Positions 49,268 to 61,810 of a stretch of 64,000 nucleotides of DNA are shown here, piece by piece. Numbering within the stretch: position 1 is the stretch's first letter; each line of letters opens with the position of its first letter. Below the pieces are notes generated by a model. That model had not been told where the DNA came from, ran no database searches, and saw only the letters and a program-made list of their open reading frames with translations. This DNA comes from Pegea sp. RAD2-039 (lineage: Eukaryota; Chordata; Thaliacea; Salpida; Salpidae). The stretch covers positions 18,986 to 82,985 of the forward strand of contig JAQGEQ010000276.1 in NCBI GenBank assembly GCA_034620365.1. The letters are read 5' to 3'. A program made the translations under genes and the position numbers.

Positions 49268-50175
49268 ATGAACAAGTCGTTGAAGTCAATCAATAGAGAT
49301 CATTGTAAAGTTCTAGGAGCTTCAGTATGCGCAGAATGTATTCATGATAAAGAAGAAGCAAATAATAACCAGATCACGTGAGCTTAATTAGTTTATTGAA
49401 TCGAAATATCAGAAAATCTATTTCAAGGAATAATAATTTGTGGTTTTAGGTTACAAAATGAAATTGATAGAATCTGCAACGTTACAATCGCACAAGAACA
49501 TCTTCTTCATCTTAATTCGCAGATGATACCAACTCATCTTGAAGAAGAAACTGTTCGTGGAGTTGTTCATCCATTAAATGATAATTATTATCAGAAATAT
49601 GCTACACATCTAACTTACTTTAATCCAACTAAAGAATCGGTAATTTTCAAATTATTTCAAATTTTATAATAAATTTGTAAATATCTTCACTTTTAAAACA
49701 TCTGAAGTTTTCAACTGATTTAAATCAATCTACAAAAACAGGAGTTTTAGGTTGTTGTTCTTATCGTTTCTTTCAGATGATCAGAAATAAAATCACCTTC
49801 TCGAAATCGGAAAGATTTTTACGAAAGATCAGATCAACAGAGAATCAAATTGAGAAGATGCCAAGAAGAAAGAATATTTCTGATGATATTATTCCTTCTG
49901 AAGATTTTTTTATCGATCTCGAAGATTTGTCAATGAAACTTAGACTAGGAGGACGTACATCAGATCGCATCAAACAACAGAAATATATTTCGACAATAAG
50001 AAAAACAAGTGGAAAAAAGCAGGTTGAAAATGATTGCAAAGATGTTTTAAAATGTTTGAACTTTTCTCAACAATTTTCTCCTCCAATATTGTGTAATGGT
50101 AAAGGTCGATATTTTGGAATAAAACAACCGCTAGTGGGCGTAAGAGCTAGCGATGTTCTTCGTGATGAATTATGA
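49268..50175 (+). CDS. Unrecognised 232-residue protein, possibly ciliary
   Basis: Three exons, 49268-49377, 49450-49639 and 49777-50175, join in frame with GT-AG introns. I do not recognise the family. The N-terminal part contains a CxxC-like pair (VCAECIHDKEE) and a stretch NDNYYQKYATHLTYFNPTKES. The C-terminal half is basic and Ser/Thr-rich with SDRIKQQKYISTIRK and ends RYFGIKQPLVGVRASDVLRD. No signal peptide, membrane segment or coiled coil is visible. Short conserved-looking Tyr/Pro/Asn motifs in an otherwise basic chain are common among microtubule inner proteins and other axonemal proteins. Together with the X-box-like site upstream this suggests a ciliary role, but that is inference only. 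Confidence 0.7.
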
Positions 50176-50741
50176 AGTTTGATAAAAGATAAATAAATTT
50201 TCTTCCAAAATTCGTTTTTAAATTAAAAATAATCTTAAAAGCTTTCTATATCATCTTATGAGTTTAATATATAGAGAGCTTGATATGTGGTAGCAAGACA
50301 TGTCTATTGCATGCTCAAAGCTGTTTCAGTTTTGCTTTTTTATCTGCTTGCTGCAAAGCAACCCACTTCAATGATAACATCTTTTTAATACTTTCAATTC
50401 ATATCTTATTTTCAATAAAATTTAAATAATTTTTCGTTTTAATTGAAAGTTTTTTAATCTGACTTATTTACTTTTATTTCAAATTTGTTTAAATCTTCAT
50501 TTTGAATTCAACTTTGAAATTTAAAAATTAGAATGGACAATTATGAAAAGAAAACTTTGTGTCCTCATAAAAGATTTTGTAAAAATTTGTGTTTCCTTCG
50601 TAAGTTGAGCTGAAAACTCAGAAAAAATAAAATTGCTTTTTTTTCAATTTCTTTTATTTTATTTAAACTATTCGAAAAGTAAAATATAATTACAATGATC
50701 AAATTTTATACTAAATTGGAATATATTCACAGATGAAAAAG
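50176..50741. other. Convergent 3' region
   Basis: Holds the 3' ends of the plus-strand 49.3-kb gene and the minus-strand TSR gene. AATAAA occurs on the plus strand near 50190 (GATAAATAAATTTT) and on both strands around 50400-50660. No coding potential. Confidence 0.5.
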
Positions 50742-53700
50742 TTATGCTAATCTTAACCCTTTTCTTTTAGAATCACAGAATCTTTCAAAGTTAGGCATTT
50801 CACAGAATCTACAAGTTCCTTCAATACATCTTCTTAACTCAATTTTTTCAACAAAGTCCTTTCCACAACATCCGGGACTTCCATCGCGTTTCACACATTG
50901 GATTATGACTTCAGAGTAACATCTGGGAAACGGCAGACAATTTTTTATGATGGTTTTTATCTCACCGTTCACTGTATAACACGAAACTGATTCTTCAACT
51001 TCATCTCTCCTCACTAATTCACATCCAGATAGGCAAGCTCTTGTCCGTGATTTGCTACCAAGTCCACAATCGCTACTACAAGGACCAAATTCCGACCAAT
51101 TATCAAATACTGGACATGTAACAGGAGCTGTACACTCTTCAACTTCTTTCAATGGAGCTCTACAATCTGCTGTTTGTGGTTCACAAGTTCTAAAACGTTC
51201 CCTGATACCAAGCCCACAAGTTGATGAACAACTCGACCACGGAAACCAACTGGATAAGGTGGGACACAGCTGGGTTTCACAAACTCTTTCTTCAACATCA
51301 CTTCCATCAGCTTCTATGTTACAAGGTTGATTGTTGACTGTGATACACTGACGTTTACGAGATTGTCTCCCTTCATTACAAGTAGCTGAACAAGCAGACC
51401 AAGCACCCCATTGCGAATAATAAGAAGCAATTCCTGAATATTGCTTCAGGACTTTCGAACGAGGATAATAACAAGTAGTTATCTTACAACAATCAGTAAA
51501 TCGGCCCTTCAATTTAGGAAATCCTCTGATATTTGGGACCTGGTAAGGACAGCCAAAGTTATTTGACCCAGAAAAACCGCCGCCTCCATTAATTCCAAGA
51601 ACTTGTAAGATATCATTAACTCCTATGTTGCCTCCATTTGTTCCAAAACCAGGGAAACCAGTGCCAGTGCCTGTATTGGTCCCAAAACCAGGGAAACCAG
51701 TGCCACCAGTGCCTGTATTGGTCCCAAAACCAGGGAAACCAGTGCCATTGGTCCCAAAACCAGGGAAACCAGTGCCTGCCTATTGGTCCCAAAACCAGGG
51801 AAACCAGTACCACCAGTGCCTGTATTGGTCCCAAAACCAGGGAAACCAGTGCCACCAGTGCCTGGAAAACCTGTGCTGGTTCCTGGGAAGATAGAGTTAC
51901 TATTTGAACCACCATTTAAGCCAAATAATCTTGCGTCTTCATCACCTTCATCATCTTCGTCTTGATTGTTCAAGTTCAAAGAAAATGGTAAAAGATTGTT
52001 GGTTCCTTGGTTATTACCTTGATTAGTAGTTGGGATGACCCCAAGACCATTAAAACTATTAGGACCAAGTAAAGATAACAAATTGAGATTATTAGAACCA
52101 CTAAATAGTGATGAGAGATCACCTAATCCATCGACGTTGTTCGGCTGGCAGTTCCCAGTTTTTGATTCACCAAGTTTTTCTAAAATATTTTGAGGGCCGA
52201 TGCTACCATTCATGATTCCTTGTAACAACAACAACTTGGAAAGTGTATTGAGACCCGATTGTTGGACTAGTTGATATAAAATACTGATTATCTTCGACGA
52301 GGTAATTTCTTCAGAGACGATACATCCAGACTCTAAGCATTTGTTGTAATCTTTCACAAAATCTTTTGGGTCGTTCATATTCATATCAAATAGCTGACAA
52401 ATTGGTTGTCCATATCTTTCACGTTCGGGTAACGGACCAGGGTTGTCAATTGTGTCCGAGCGCACTCGAACGGAACGTGTATCAGCAGGAAGCATACAAC
52501 CTAGAGGTGTAGGACATCCGTCAATATACAAACATTCTTCAGAAGTTATTCCTGTTAAATATAAAACATTCAAAATATGAGTTTGCTGCATTTTCATCTT
52601 TACCTTCCCATCCGGCCCTCTTGGGAGCAAAACCGAAGTATTCAAGAGCTGAAGCTACCGGGCAACCTGCATTGGGTTGTAAAGGGTTTTGTCGAATATA
52701 ACATTTGCTGTACAATCCATTAAAAGGAGATCCATCCTTAAATGAAAGTTAAAAAAACATTAGAAATTGAATAAAGAAACTGAAATCAACAAACTGTTGC
52801 AAGATTCAATAAAAATTACAAATTTATGAAAATATTTTCAAGTAAACAAAAAATTGTCTAAGCTTACCACCATTTTTTCATTTCTAACTTTTGATAAAAA
52901 GTTTTTATTTCGAATTGCCAACTGACAGACTGGTACACCGGCCAACACTTGTTGCCCAACTAGTTGACGTAAGTTAGATAGTTCAGAATCGAAGTAGCAG
53001 CCTGGTCGACGAACACAAGCATTACGATCTAACTCGAGTGATGGCATCATTGGGTCACAGGGTATTCTGTAGAAGAAACAAACTGAAAATATATAAAATG
53101 TAAAAGTGAGTCTTTCTCACCTTAAACAATAAGGAATATCCACTGGTGGAGTTAGAGCTTCTAGTATCGAGGCAGGATTGTTGATGTTGATTTGACATCC
53201 GCTGAGGTAAGGTTGGCAACTTGGAAATACGTTCAAAGGGTCTTTAATCAAAATAGATTAGTTTGGAAGAATAATCAAATATATGATGATCACTAACTTG
53301 GATTGTTATTGTTGCTTCCGAAATTGAAGAAACGTTCTTCGAGGTTGTAGTTATTATCATCCGGTGTTGGACTTAAATATTGTTGTAATTCAGAACCTTC
53401 AATTTCTGCTTCAAACTCAATTTTGGCAGCTAAAAATCAAATCATATCTTATTATCAATTCGTAAGTGAAACAATTTCGTAAATTGTCAAAACACAACTG
53501 TAAAATTGAAACTTACGAATTTTTGAAGAACATTTATCGCCAAGCACAAAGCAAGTGTCTGTTTGTAAACATTCTAACAAATCAGTGATATATCTGCTGT
53601 CTTCATCACAAGGATTTTCTTTGCAAGGAATATAGTCGCCTGTAATTGAATCGATTAAAAAACTATTAAAATTTTGGTAGAGGCTTTTTACTTTCATCTT

Positions 53701-54075
53701 ATATATTAGTCAAATGTAAAAATAAGAGATATTTGCTGAAATTTTGCTTTATACAACTATTAAGTTAGTAGCTTTAAATGAATTGAAAGTTAAAAAAGCA
53801 TAAAATCATGAAATATATATTTAATATTTCTATCAATATAAAGTTAATAAAACCAAACCTTCTACTCCATTTGCTAATTTATCTTTCAGTAAGCACTCAT
53901 CTGAAACAAATAATGATGATAAACAACAAGTAAGCTTCCGTAAATTTCTAGTTTTATATTAAAATCAACAAAAACCATCGCTTTCTATAAAATCAATTTT
54001 GTAAAAAGTAGAATAATTACTTGCTGAAAGGCAGGTTGCAGCCAAAACTAGTAAAATTGTAGAAGCTAGACGCAT
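50742..54075 (-). CDS. Secreted Cys-rich protein with Gly/Thr/Phe repeats and three thrombospondin type-1 repeats
   Basis: Eight exons: 54075-54021, 53900-53859, 53639-53517, 53429-53298, 53241-53121, 53066-52868, 52736-52604, 52551-50742. MRLASTILLVLAATCLSA is a signal peptide. The N-terminal half has spaced cysteines in loosely repeated modules (ACVRRPGCYFD, CLYIDGCPTPLGC, CLESGCIVSEE). A Gly/Asn-rich linker then leads to tandem repeats of the type FGTNTGTGGTGFPG. Three TSRs follow: WGAWSACSATCNEGRQSRKR, WFPWSSCSSTCGLGIRERFR, and WSEFGPCSSDCGLGSKSRTR; the WxxWxxCS motif is full in the first two. A Cys-rich C-terminus contains GSPGCCGKDF. Length is about 870 residues, but the last exon needs a 2-nt correction within the repeats (near 51779-51781) to stay open. 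Likely an extracellular matrix or coat protein; I know no exact homologue. Confidence 0.8.
51640..51875 (-). repeat. Coding tandem repeat (FGTNTGTGGTGFPG units)
   Basis: About six units of 27-44 bp based on GGCACTGGTTTCCCTGGTTT plus TGGGACCAATACAG on the minus strand, encoding FGTN(TGTGG)TGFPG. Unit length varies by loss of the TGTGG part. One unit (near 51775-51785) reads ACCAATAGGCAGGCACTGG instead of ACCAATACAGGCACTGG, two nt longer, which shifts the frame. Confidence 0.9.
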
Positions 54076-57000
54076 GATGATTATCTATAAAATAATTGAT
54101 TCTTCTTTAATTACATAAAAATTATTTTAAAAACATTTAGTTAAAAATAAAAGCAAGCATTTTAACTTTTAAAGAAGTCACTGAAGATAGGCTTCTTTCT
54201 ATTTCTTGCCAAATATTTTGTAGAAACTATTAGACGATTTTGAAAAAGAAAAATGTTTACCTTATCAAGTTGTCTTTCTTGAAATCGTTGAGTTGCTTGA
54301 TGTATTAAAACTACTTCTTATATATGGTGCTTGATAACTAACTTTCTTCTTCTTTAAAACTTCTTGTGACGTGTTCTGCCTGAAGCGTTTCAGATATATC
54401 GAGACATTATCAGGAAGCATTTTCTGAAGTAAGACCTCTCAGATAATTTTTTGTTTCTTTGGCTTTTTCTTTTTTTGAGAATTCCAAAATTAAAAACATT
54501 TCATGAATTTAGAAAATTCCCACTTTAAGCTTTCATTCAAAACTTTCAATTAAATTTATTTTCTAAAAAAATTATTAAACTTAAATTTTACTATTATATA
54601 TTAAAATTGACAAAAAACTATCAGTAACATTTACTTGTATGTTTTTAAAAAATATTTTTAGTCAGTTCAAACAATTTCCAAATGTTAAAAATATTGAAAC
54701 AAAATATATCTTAAAGTTTATTTTTCAATTTAAATTGTTAACTATTCATATGTAAGTTTTTCTAGCAAATGGAAACAATTACAAATTTGTAAATAAACAT
54801 TCTTTTATTTTTTTAAATTGAAATTACTGTTTTAACTTCTAAGCGATTTTACTTTTTTTATTCGAATTAATTTTAAATTGTTCAATTAACCTTCTGTTAG
54901 AACAACGAATTGAAACATTTGGCTTTAAAGTTGTGTTCTTGTAAATGAAAACAATAGCAGTCAATATGAGAAAAAATAGTTGTTTTTTGCTTACACTCAT
55001 AAATAACTTTGTCTTGTGAATCGTGTATATGATTCCATTTCACTTTTTGAACAATTTTTTCACAAAAATTTCATTTCAGAAATTGTTTTATAAATATTTT
55101 AAATCAAATCTTTTAAACTTTTTAACCCTCAAATATCAAATCATTTGTTTTTTGTAGAAAAAATATTTTATCATTTTGTGTTTTTTTGTGTAACCCTCAA
55201 ATTTAAAAGTAAATTTTCAAGAAAATTCAGTTTAAAAAAGCTTTATTTGCCCTTAAGATATTATATAATAAAATGACTTTTCTAAATAATGCTTAATAAA
55301 AAATATTTTTCTTAATTTCACTTATCATAATTTGAAAGAAGTTGTTAACAGTTTCATATTTCAAAGTTAGAATGAAATATTTGTAATTAAAGTATTATCA
55401 AGAAGTTTTCTCATCATTTCTACTTATTCTGAAAACTTAAACCTTTTTAAAGATATGATTTTATTTTGCAAAAATTGTATAAATTTCAAGCTACAATCAA
55501 AACTGAAATCTGTACTTTCTTTTTCAACTAAAATTATCAATATTTCAGCCAATTTCTAATTTCTTCTAATCAAAAGAATCATTTTATTTTGCAAAGTTTT
55601 CAATCTAATAAATTATTTAAAAATTTCATTAAAACTAGTGTGTTGTAGTTAAGCACTTATGTAAAATATATGTTTGTTATTAAATAAACATTTTGTAGGT
55701 TGTTTATACAAGCAAAGAATTTCATGTTTGCACAAATAGGCAACCAGTAGCAGTAGTGGGTTTTATTTCATGAGTAAAACGATAAAATAAAATTTAAAAA
55801 GTGAAAATTAAAACATGAAAAAAAAGATTCTTTCATTTGAAAACAAAGAAATTCCAAAAAATTATTATTTTTAATTTAAACCAATTGCTGGAAAACATAA
55901 ATAATTAAGTTTGTATCTAATAAAAATTATAACTTAAAAAGCAAATCAAATAAAGTTGAGTTAATTATGAACCTGTAGATATTTCACTTTATTTTATAAT
56001 AAAAATTAATATATAGTAAATTAAATGTTTTCATTAAACTAGAAAATTTGGTGTAAATAATTAACATATTTTACTTTTTTTGAATTCTATTTGTCAAAAC
56101 GTTTTTTTTTTAATATTTTTAAGAAAATTTCGAGTTAAAACTTCTGAACGGTTTTTACTACAACCTCAGGCTATTCGGTTAACAAATACGTCATTGTTTG
56201 AGAAAGACTATTTTAGCTACTTTCAGAAAGTTTATCTAAATTTAAAAACGATTTAGACAAAAATATATTTATCTATAAAAACATATTTACAATAAATTAA
56301 AAAAAAATAAAAGTTTTCAAATTGTGAAGAAATTAAAATTTTAATTGAGACTTAAATCTCACTTTATATCTTCAAATATTTCAATTCAATCTGATAACTA
56401 TTTAATTTTTATTTTAAATATTTATAATAAATAATTACAACAGAAATAATATAAAGTAAATTAATTAAAACATAGAAATCTAATCAGATATCTACAACAT
56501 TTATTTTAAATTAAAAAATTTCTATTAAAGTAAAATTCAGAAACATTTGGTGCCTACAAAAATAACTTCAAATTTTCTTATCTCAGAAAGAAGCATGAAA
56601 TTATGAATATTTTTTTAGCTCTGTCCAAGTTTTAATCATCAAAAATATCAACAAATTGTTTAAGATTTAATTGTTCAAAGTTTGTTTTACAAATTAAAAA
56701 TATTAATGTTAACTAAACCAATAAATACTTTAAAAGGTCAAATTGAATTCAAACTTATATTTTAATTTGGATAATTTTATTTTCACAAAAATTAATCTTG
56801 CAATTTTTTTTATAAAAAATCGTAATTTGTCAAACTTATACCAAAACTTGTGGTTAGTTTCGTAACTTTCAAATATAAAAAGTAAATACAAATAAATTTA
56901 ATTAAGTGATATATTTGTTGTCAAAATAACAATTAAATTTGTAAAAATGTAACCCGGTTGCTGTTTTATGTAATATGTTATTTTTCTAATTTTAAGTCTT

Positions 57001-58391
57001 TAAAAGTTTTATAAACTTTTTATAGATGAACTGAAGAAGCAACCACAATGCAACTATTGAATTAATTTTAAAATCATTTAGAATATCAGAATTTAAATTT
57101 GTTGTACTTATAAAAGAATACTTTCGCTTCATTTTCTTTCAAATTATTTCAAAATTATTCACTTCAATTCATTTGTGGGTACTTATACTTTTAAAAAGCT
57201 GGCATGCTAATTAAGATAAAAGATTAATGATTTTAAACAATTTATTTTGAGTTTTATAGAACATTTCAAAACTTCAAAAATTAATATGAATCTCGAAACT
57301 TTTTATAGATTAATAAAATCTTGCATTTTTTGCAAAAATAATTTTTTATTCATTTTGAAAAAATAATTTTATTATATAGGCAGAAATTCAATTATTTTTG
57401 AGAGTTAAGTTGTTTAGTCAGTGAAAATTATAAAGGAATAATTGATGTGTTTTTCTGTATTTCTTTGTAACCATAATCTTTTGAAGTATTTGATTTTTGT
57501 TTAATAAACAAAGACTACATCTAAAATGACAAGTACAGCGAGTCGACTATAAAAGTATAAATATTTACTGACAAGATAATTATGATGTTCTTATATTTAT
57601 GACTTATATGTATGATACCTTTACAATAATTTATTGAATTAATTTTACACAAAACAATTAATTTCATTAAATATTTTTAAATACGCTTCTGAAGCTTACA
57701 GCTGTTGTTAAAAAGTCCTTTAATACTATATAGAGGATTTATAATCTATCCAATAAACTGATACTAGTCGTAAAAAACAATTAAGTTTTTCTTGAATATG
57801 TTAAAATACATTTTGAACATTTTTTGTATCATAGATAAGTTACAAAGTTTCAGATTGACTTCAACAATAATTAAAACAAAACATCTTTAATTTATTTTTT
57901 CAACATCTTAAAAAAATATGTTTCAATGATACTTTAATTTTGCTTACTACATATTACTGATTTAGCAATAAGTATTTAGGTTCTAACGAAGAATAGGTTG
58001 GATTTAAATGAGTTTAAAAAATTGTCGAATAAATAATGATGCTGTACAAGATATAATAGTTACAAATTATAAATATAATTTGAGAATAATCACTTGTTTT
58101 ATGCAAAACTTATTAGCAACGTATTTAAAAGTTATATTTTTATAAAATCTAAGTATATATGTAGAACTATTGCTTTAAAATGTATGTAGTATTTCATGAC
58201 AGTAAAAAATACGAACATAAAATGCCTTTGTAATATGAAATAGTTGACCCTAAATAAAGTATAAAAATTACTTTAATAAATACAATTAATAAATTATTTA
58301 GCTAAATTATTTAACTTCGTATAACAATTATTTTAAAATTCTTACAAAACATTTCTAGATAAATTATTAGAAACACTGTTTATCTGGAAAC
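54076..58391. other. Gene desert between the TSR gene and RIBC2
   Basis: 4.3 kb of strongly A/T-rich sequence with no open frame of more than about 60 codons, no tandem array and no retroelement similarity that I can see. The first 300 bp should hold the TSR gene promoter. Confidence 0.55.
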
Positions 58392-58405
58392 GTAGTCATG
58401 GCTAC
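58392..58405. promoter_or_regulatory. RFX X-box-like site upstream of RIBC2
   Basis: GTAGTCATGGCTAC is a near-palindrome matching GTNRCC-N2-RGYAAC with one mismatch per half-site. It lies in a short GC-rich island in otherwise A/T-rich DNA, 480 bp before the RIBC2 start codon. RFX factors drive motile-cilium genes, so the context fits; binding is inferred. Confidence 0.4.
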
Positions 58406-58884
58406 ATGTCGCCGCTGTTGTTAGTAAATCTACAGCTAAAAATAGCATCTTAAAATAGTAAACTCTTCTGTATTTATCTACTTGTTACGAAAAAAAAGAT
58501 TTAAAAACAATTTTTTGTAGTTTTTGAATGTATAATGAGTTTATAAAGTTTAATTTTCGTTTTTCTAACAAGTGAATCTATTTTAAGAATGTTTTTTACT
58601 TTTAGTTATATTAAATATTCAATAAATCCTTTTTGTTTAAAGAAAATATTTCAGTTTTAATTTATACTTTTGAAATTTATAAGATATTTAATTTGAATTT
58701 TTTAATATTGATTTTTCTTAAAGTGTTTACTTATAGTTTTTAACATTTTTATTTTTATATAGAATCATTTTTGATAATTTATTTTTAAATCCAAATAGTT
58801 TCAAATTAAAAAATAAATTTTATAACCAGATTTACTGCCTGAAAAAATTGTTATCTAAATCATAATTATTACTTGTGAACTAAA

Positions 58885-61107
58885 ATGTATAAGCTTGATA
58901 TTCCCTTGGACACTAAAGAAGCAGCAGCAATTAAAAGGCGTCAATTTCTTGAAAAAGAAAGACAGAATAGAATTTTTAATGCTAAAACAAGACTTATTGG
59001 TGTAAATATATCTATTAAATTATATACAAAAACTTATTTATTTGATTAATTGTGAAGGCTTTCAAATATTTTTGATGAAATAACTTTGTTAAAATATCAG
59101 TTAAATTAATTAATTCAAATTTCTGAAAAATATTTTAAGTTATGAAAATTTATGAATATATTTTTACTAATTAGCTCTTTTATAATCTTTTAAAATTTAT
59201 AATTTTGATTTCATTATAATTATAAAGACAATGTAATGAAGATTTATTAGATTTTATAAAACTAAATATCTCTTCAGGTTGATACAGAAGCATTACAACA
59301 ACAAGTTAAAGATCTTTTAACTCAGAAAGAAACTGAAAAAGTCCGTGATGAATCCTTTAGTGAGTCTTCTTGTTTTATAAAGATTTCTATAAAAAAAACT
59401 TGAATGGAATAATTGGTAATCTTATATTTTCATGTATGACTGATTTCATGAGAATACTTGATAATTAACACAAATATATTTAGTTAATTATTAACCACGA
59501 CAAATAAACTTTTAGTGGCTGATATGGTTCGAAACGATAAAATAACAGTTCTTCTTCAACACCGTCAAGAAAATGACATCAAAAACATTGAAAAAAGTTT
59601 GAATGATTTTCGGGTTCGATATCAACAACCTGAAACTCGAAGAGAATTTGATCTTTCTGATCCTAACAGTAAGAAGAAGGATAAACCTGCCAGGTATACT
59701 CGACTGATAATCAACAACTTATCGATGTTTTTTATACAAATCAATAATTTTAGACTTTTACTGAACTTTTACTGAAAGTTAGCTTTCTACAGAATCTCAG
59801 ATGACGACCCCAGGTGCGGTATTTCGAGTCTTCAGAAGTTTCAAGGAGAAGACTTGAGTGGGAAGAAAAGAGACTCGATTCAGAAGGAGCAGAGGAGGGA
59901 GTGGACAATCCAACAAATCAAGGAGAAAGAGGATGCTAAGGAGCAGCAAAAAGAAGCAGGCGAGTCATCAGTCGATGGTTTTATTGTAAGATAAACTTTT
60001 TTGATTCTGCAGATCGATTATATGATTTGAAACGTATCGAGTTAGATATGAGAAGCATGGAATTAGAAAATAATGAACGTCAATGTAGACGTCAGATTGA
60101 AATTGCCAACAAAAATTTCAATTTGAATCAAGTGAGTCAATTTTGAAAAGTTTTAATTCTTATTCGTCTTCTTTGATTAGTTAAGAGAACGCGAAAAGAA
60201 AGAAGCTTTAGAAAAGCTTCATGAACAGGAAGATAATTATACTGAAATCGCAAATCAAGCATTTGGAGATATTCTCACAGAAAATCCAAATATGGCCACA
60301 AGTGCTTTTGGCGTTCATAGGTTGAAGATGAATTTATGACTTGTAGAAAATATTTAATTCATTATTTCATTTGAAGAGTTATCACAGACAGATGGAAAGG
60401 AATGAATCAAGAACAAATTGATAATATTCGTCAAACTCAAGAAAAGCAACGCAAAGAAAACGAAGTGAAAATCAAAATTATCAATCACTTATTTCAAATC
60501 AATTTTAATTTATTAATTTATTTAATAATGAAATATTTATCTAGATAAACAATATGCAAATTTATTTACAACTTTTTCTTTCATTTGATAAACAGCTTTA
60601 TTTTTAGCAAATGATTTAAACTTTTTGCTTCTTGTTCTTCAGCGAATAAAACAAGAAGAAGAACAAAATAACGCTGAATGGGACCGACAACGTGTCCTTG
60701 CAGCTAAAGCTGGAATTATTTTAGAGCAACGTCAAGAAAGACTTCGTGCTCAGTTACGTAAAGAGATTGATGATGCTAATAAATTTCTCAATCAAGAACA
60801 AAAAGCTCAGTAAGATCAATTTGATGTTTTAGTAAATTTTCAAACAAATTCAAACCTAGTTTTTGATAAATTGTAAATTTTCAGCTAATATTTCCTCCTT
60901 CGAACTTTTAGTTGGTTTTTATATAAACTATTTTAGATATTTTAAAACTAAAAGTGATTCTGTGAAACTTATATCTTAATAATAATCATCAATTGCTGGT
61001 TTATTTACCGACTTATGCTGAACAGACAGAAGTTTTTGGAAAAGGAAGTTTACACCAACCCTCCTACAGCTCAATATTTCATGCAGTTTAATACAACAAG
61101 TCGTTAA
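58885..61107 (+). CDS. RIBC2: RIB43A-like protein with coiled coils (RIBC2-like)
   Basis: Filamentous microtubule inner protein of the doublet microtubules of motile cilia. Nine exons: 58885-59001, 59278-59359, 59516-59693, 59793-59959, 60013-60131, 60181-60320, 60377-60464, 60643-60809, 61026-61107, giving 379 residues, close to the family's about 380. Family blocks: KEAAAIKRRQFLEKERQNRI at the start, DPRCGISSLQKFQGEDL, QREWTIQQIKEKEDA-type segment (QRREWTIQQIKEKED), RVITDRWKGMNQEQIDNIR, and the end EVYTNPPTAQYFMQFNTTSR. The chain is Lys/Glu/Gln-rich coiled coil throughout. Intron 4 starts with GC instead of GT (exon end 59959), which is needed to keep frame. An X-box-like site lies upstream. 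Confidence 0.94.
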
Positions 61108-61810
61108 ATGACTTTCTGATGCTTCTTTCTTAATTATTTTTATCATTTCTAGCTTTAGAATTAAAACTACTGTCATTGAAAAAGTAACCTGTAAATTTTA
61201 GTAAATGAAAATTTGAAGCAACTTTGATTTGAAATATGATTTGTGTCATTTGCTTGTATTTTAAACTGTGTTTCTTTTGTGTGTTTTCATAAAAAGTATC
61301 AATATGTGTCTTTTACTTAAATCATTCAATTTAACATCTATTTTATGTAACTGTTTAGTTCTGACTATATGAGAGATTAAAGTTATTTTTAAGTATTTTC
61401 CGCTTTATAATATTTGCAAAAAAATTTCTAAAAATGTTTTGTTTCAAGGCATATCTTAATCTCAAACTTATATAAATAAAGAAAGTCATGAAAATTTTTC
61501 AACTTTTAAGAAATGTTTATTATAATTTATTAAACACGGATAAAGCAGTAGCTACTTAACTAATTTAGAAAAGATTTATGTTACTTTAATATGTTACTAT
61601 GAACACTAACATCAAAAGTATTTAAAAAAGTAATAAAATTTGCAAACAAGACATGCAACTACTAAAGTATAAACTGAAAACAGAAACAATCTTATCAAAA
61701 GTTAATATTCAAAAAGTTATATGAAAAGAACTCGTAATATAATTGAAAAGACAACTAATGAATTTTAGTGGATTCATAAACATTGTGAGCTGCTGATCAA
61801 GAAAGTCGGA
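61108..61810. other. RIBC2 3' flank
   Basis: A/T-rich sequence between the RIBC2 stop and the retroelement fragments. No gene recognised. Confidence 0.5.

Noticed and set aside
51616-51965. Several overlapping open frames with WFPWFWDQ- or PKPGKPV-type repeats on both strands
   Set aside because: These are other-frame and antisense readings of the glycine-rich coding repeat of the TSR gene; any frame through a stop-free tandem repeat stays open.
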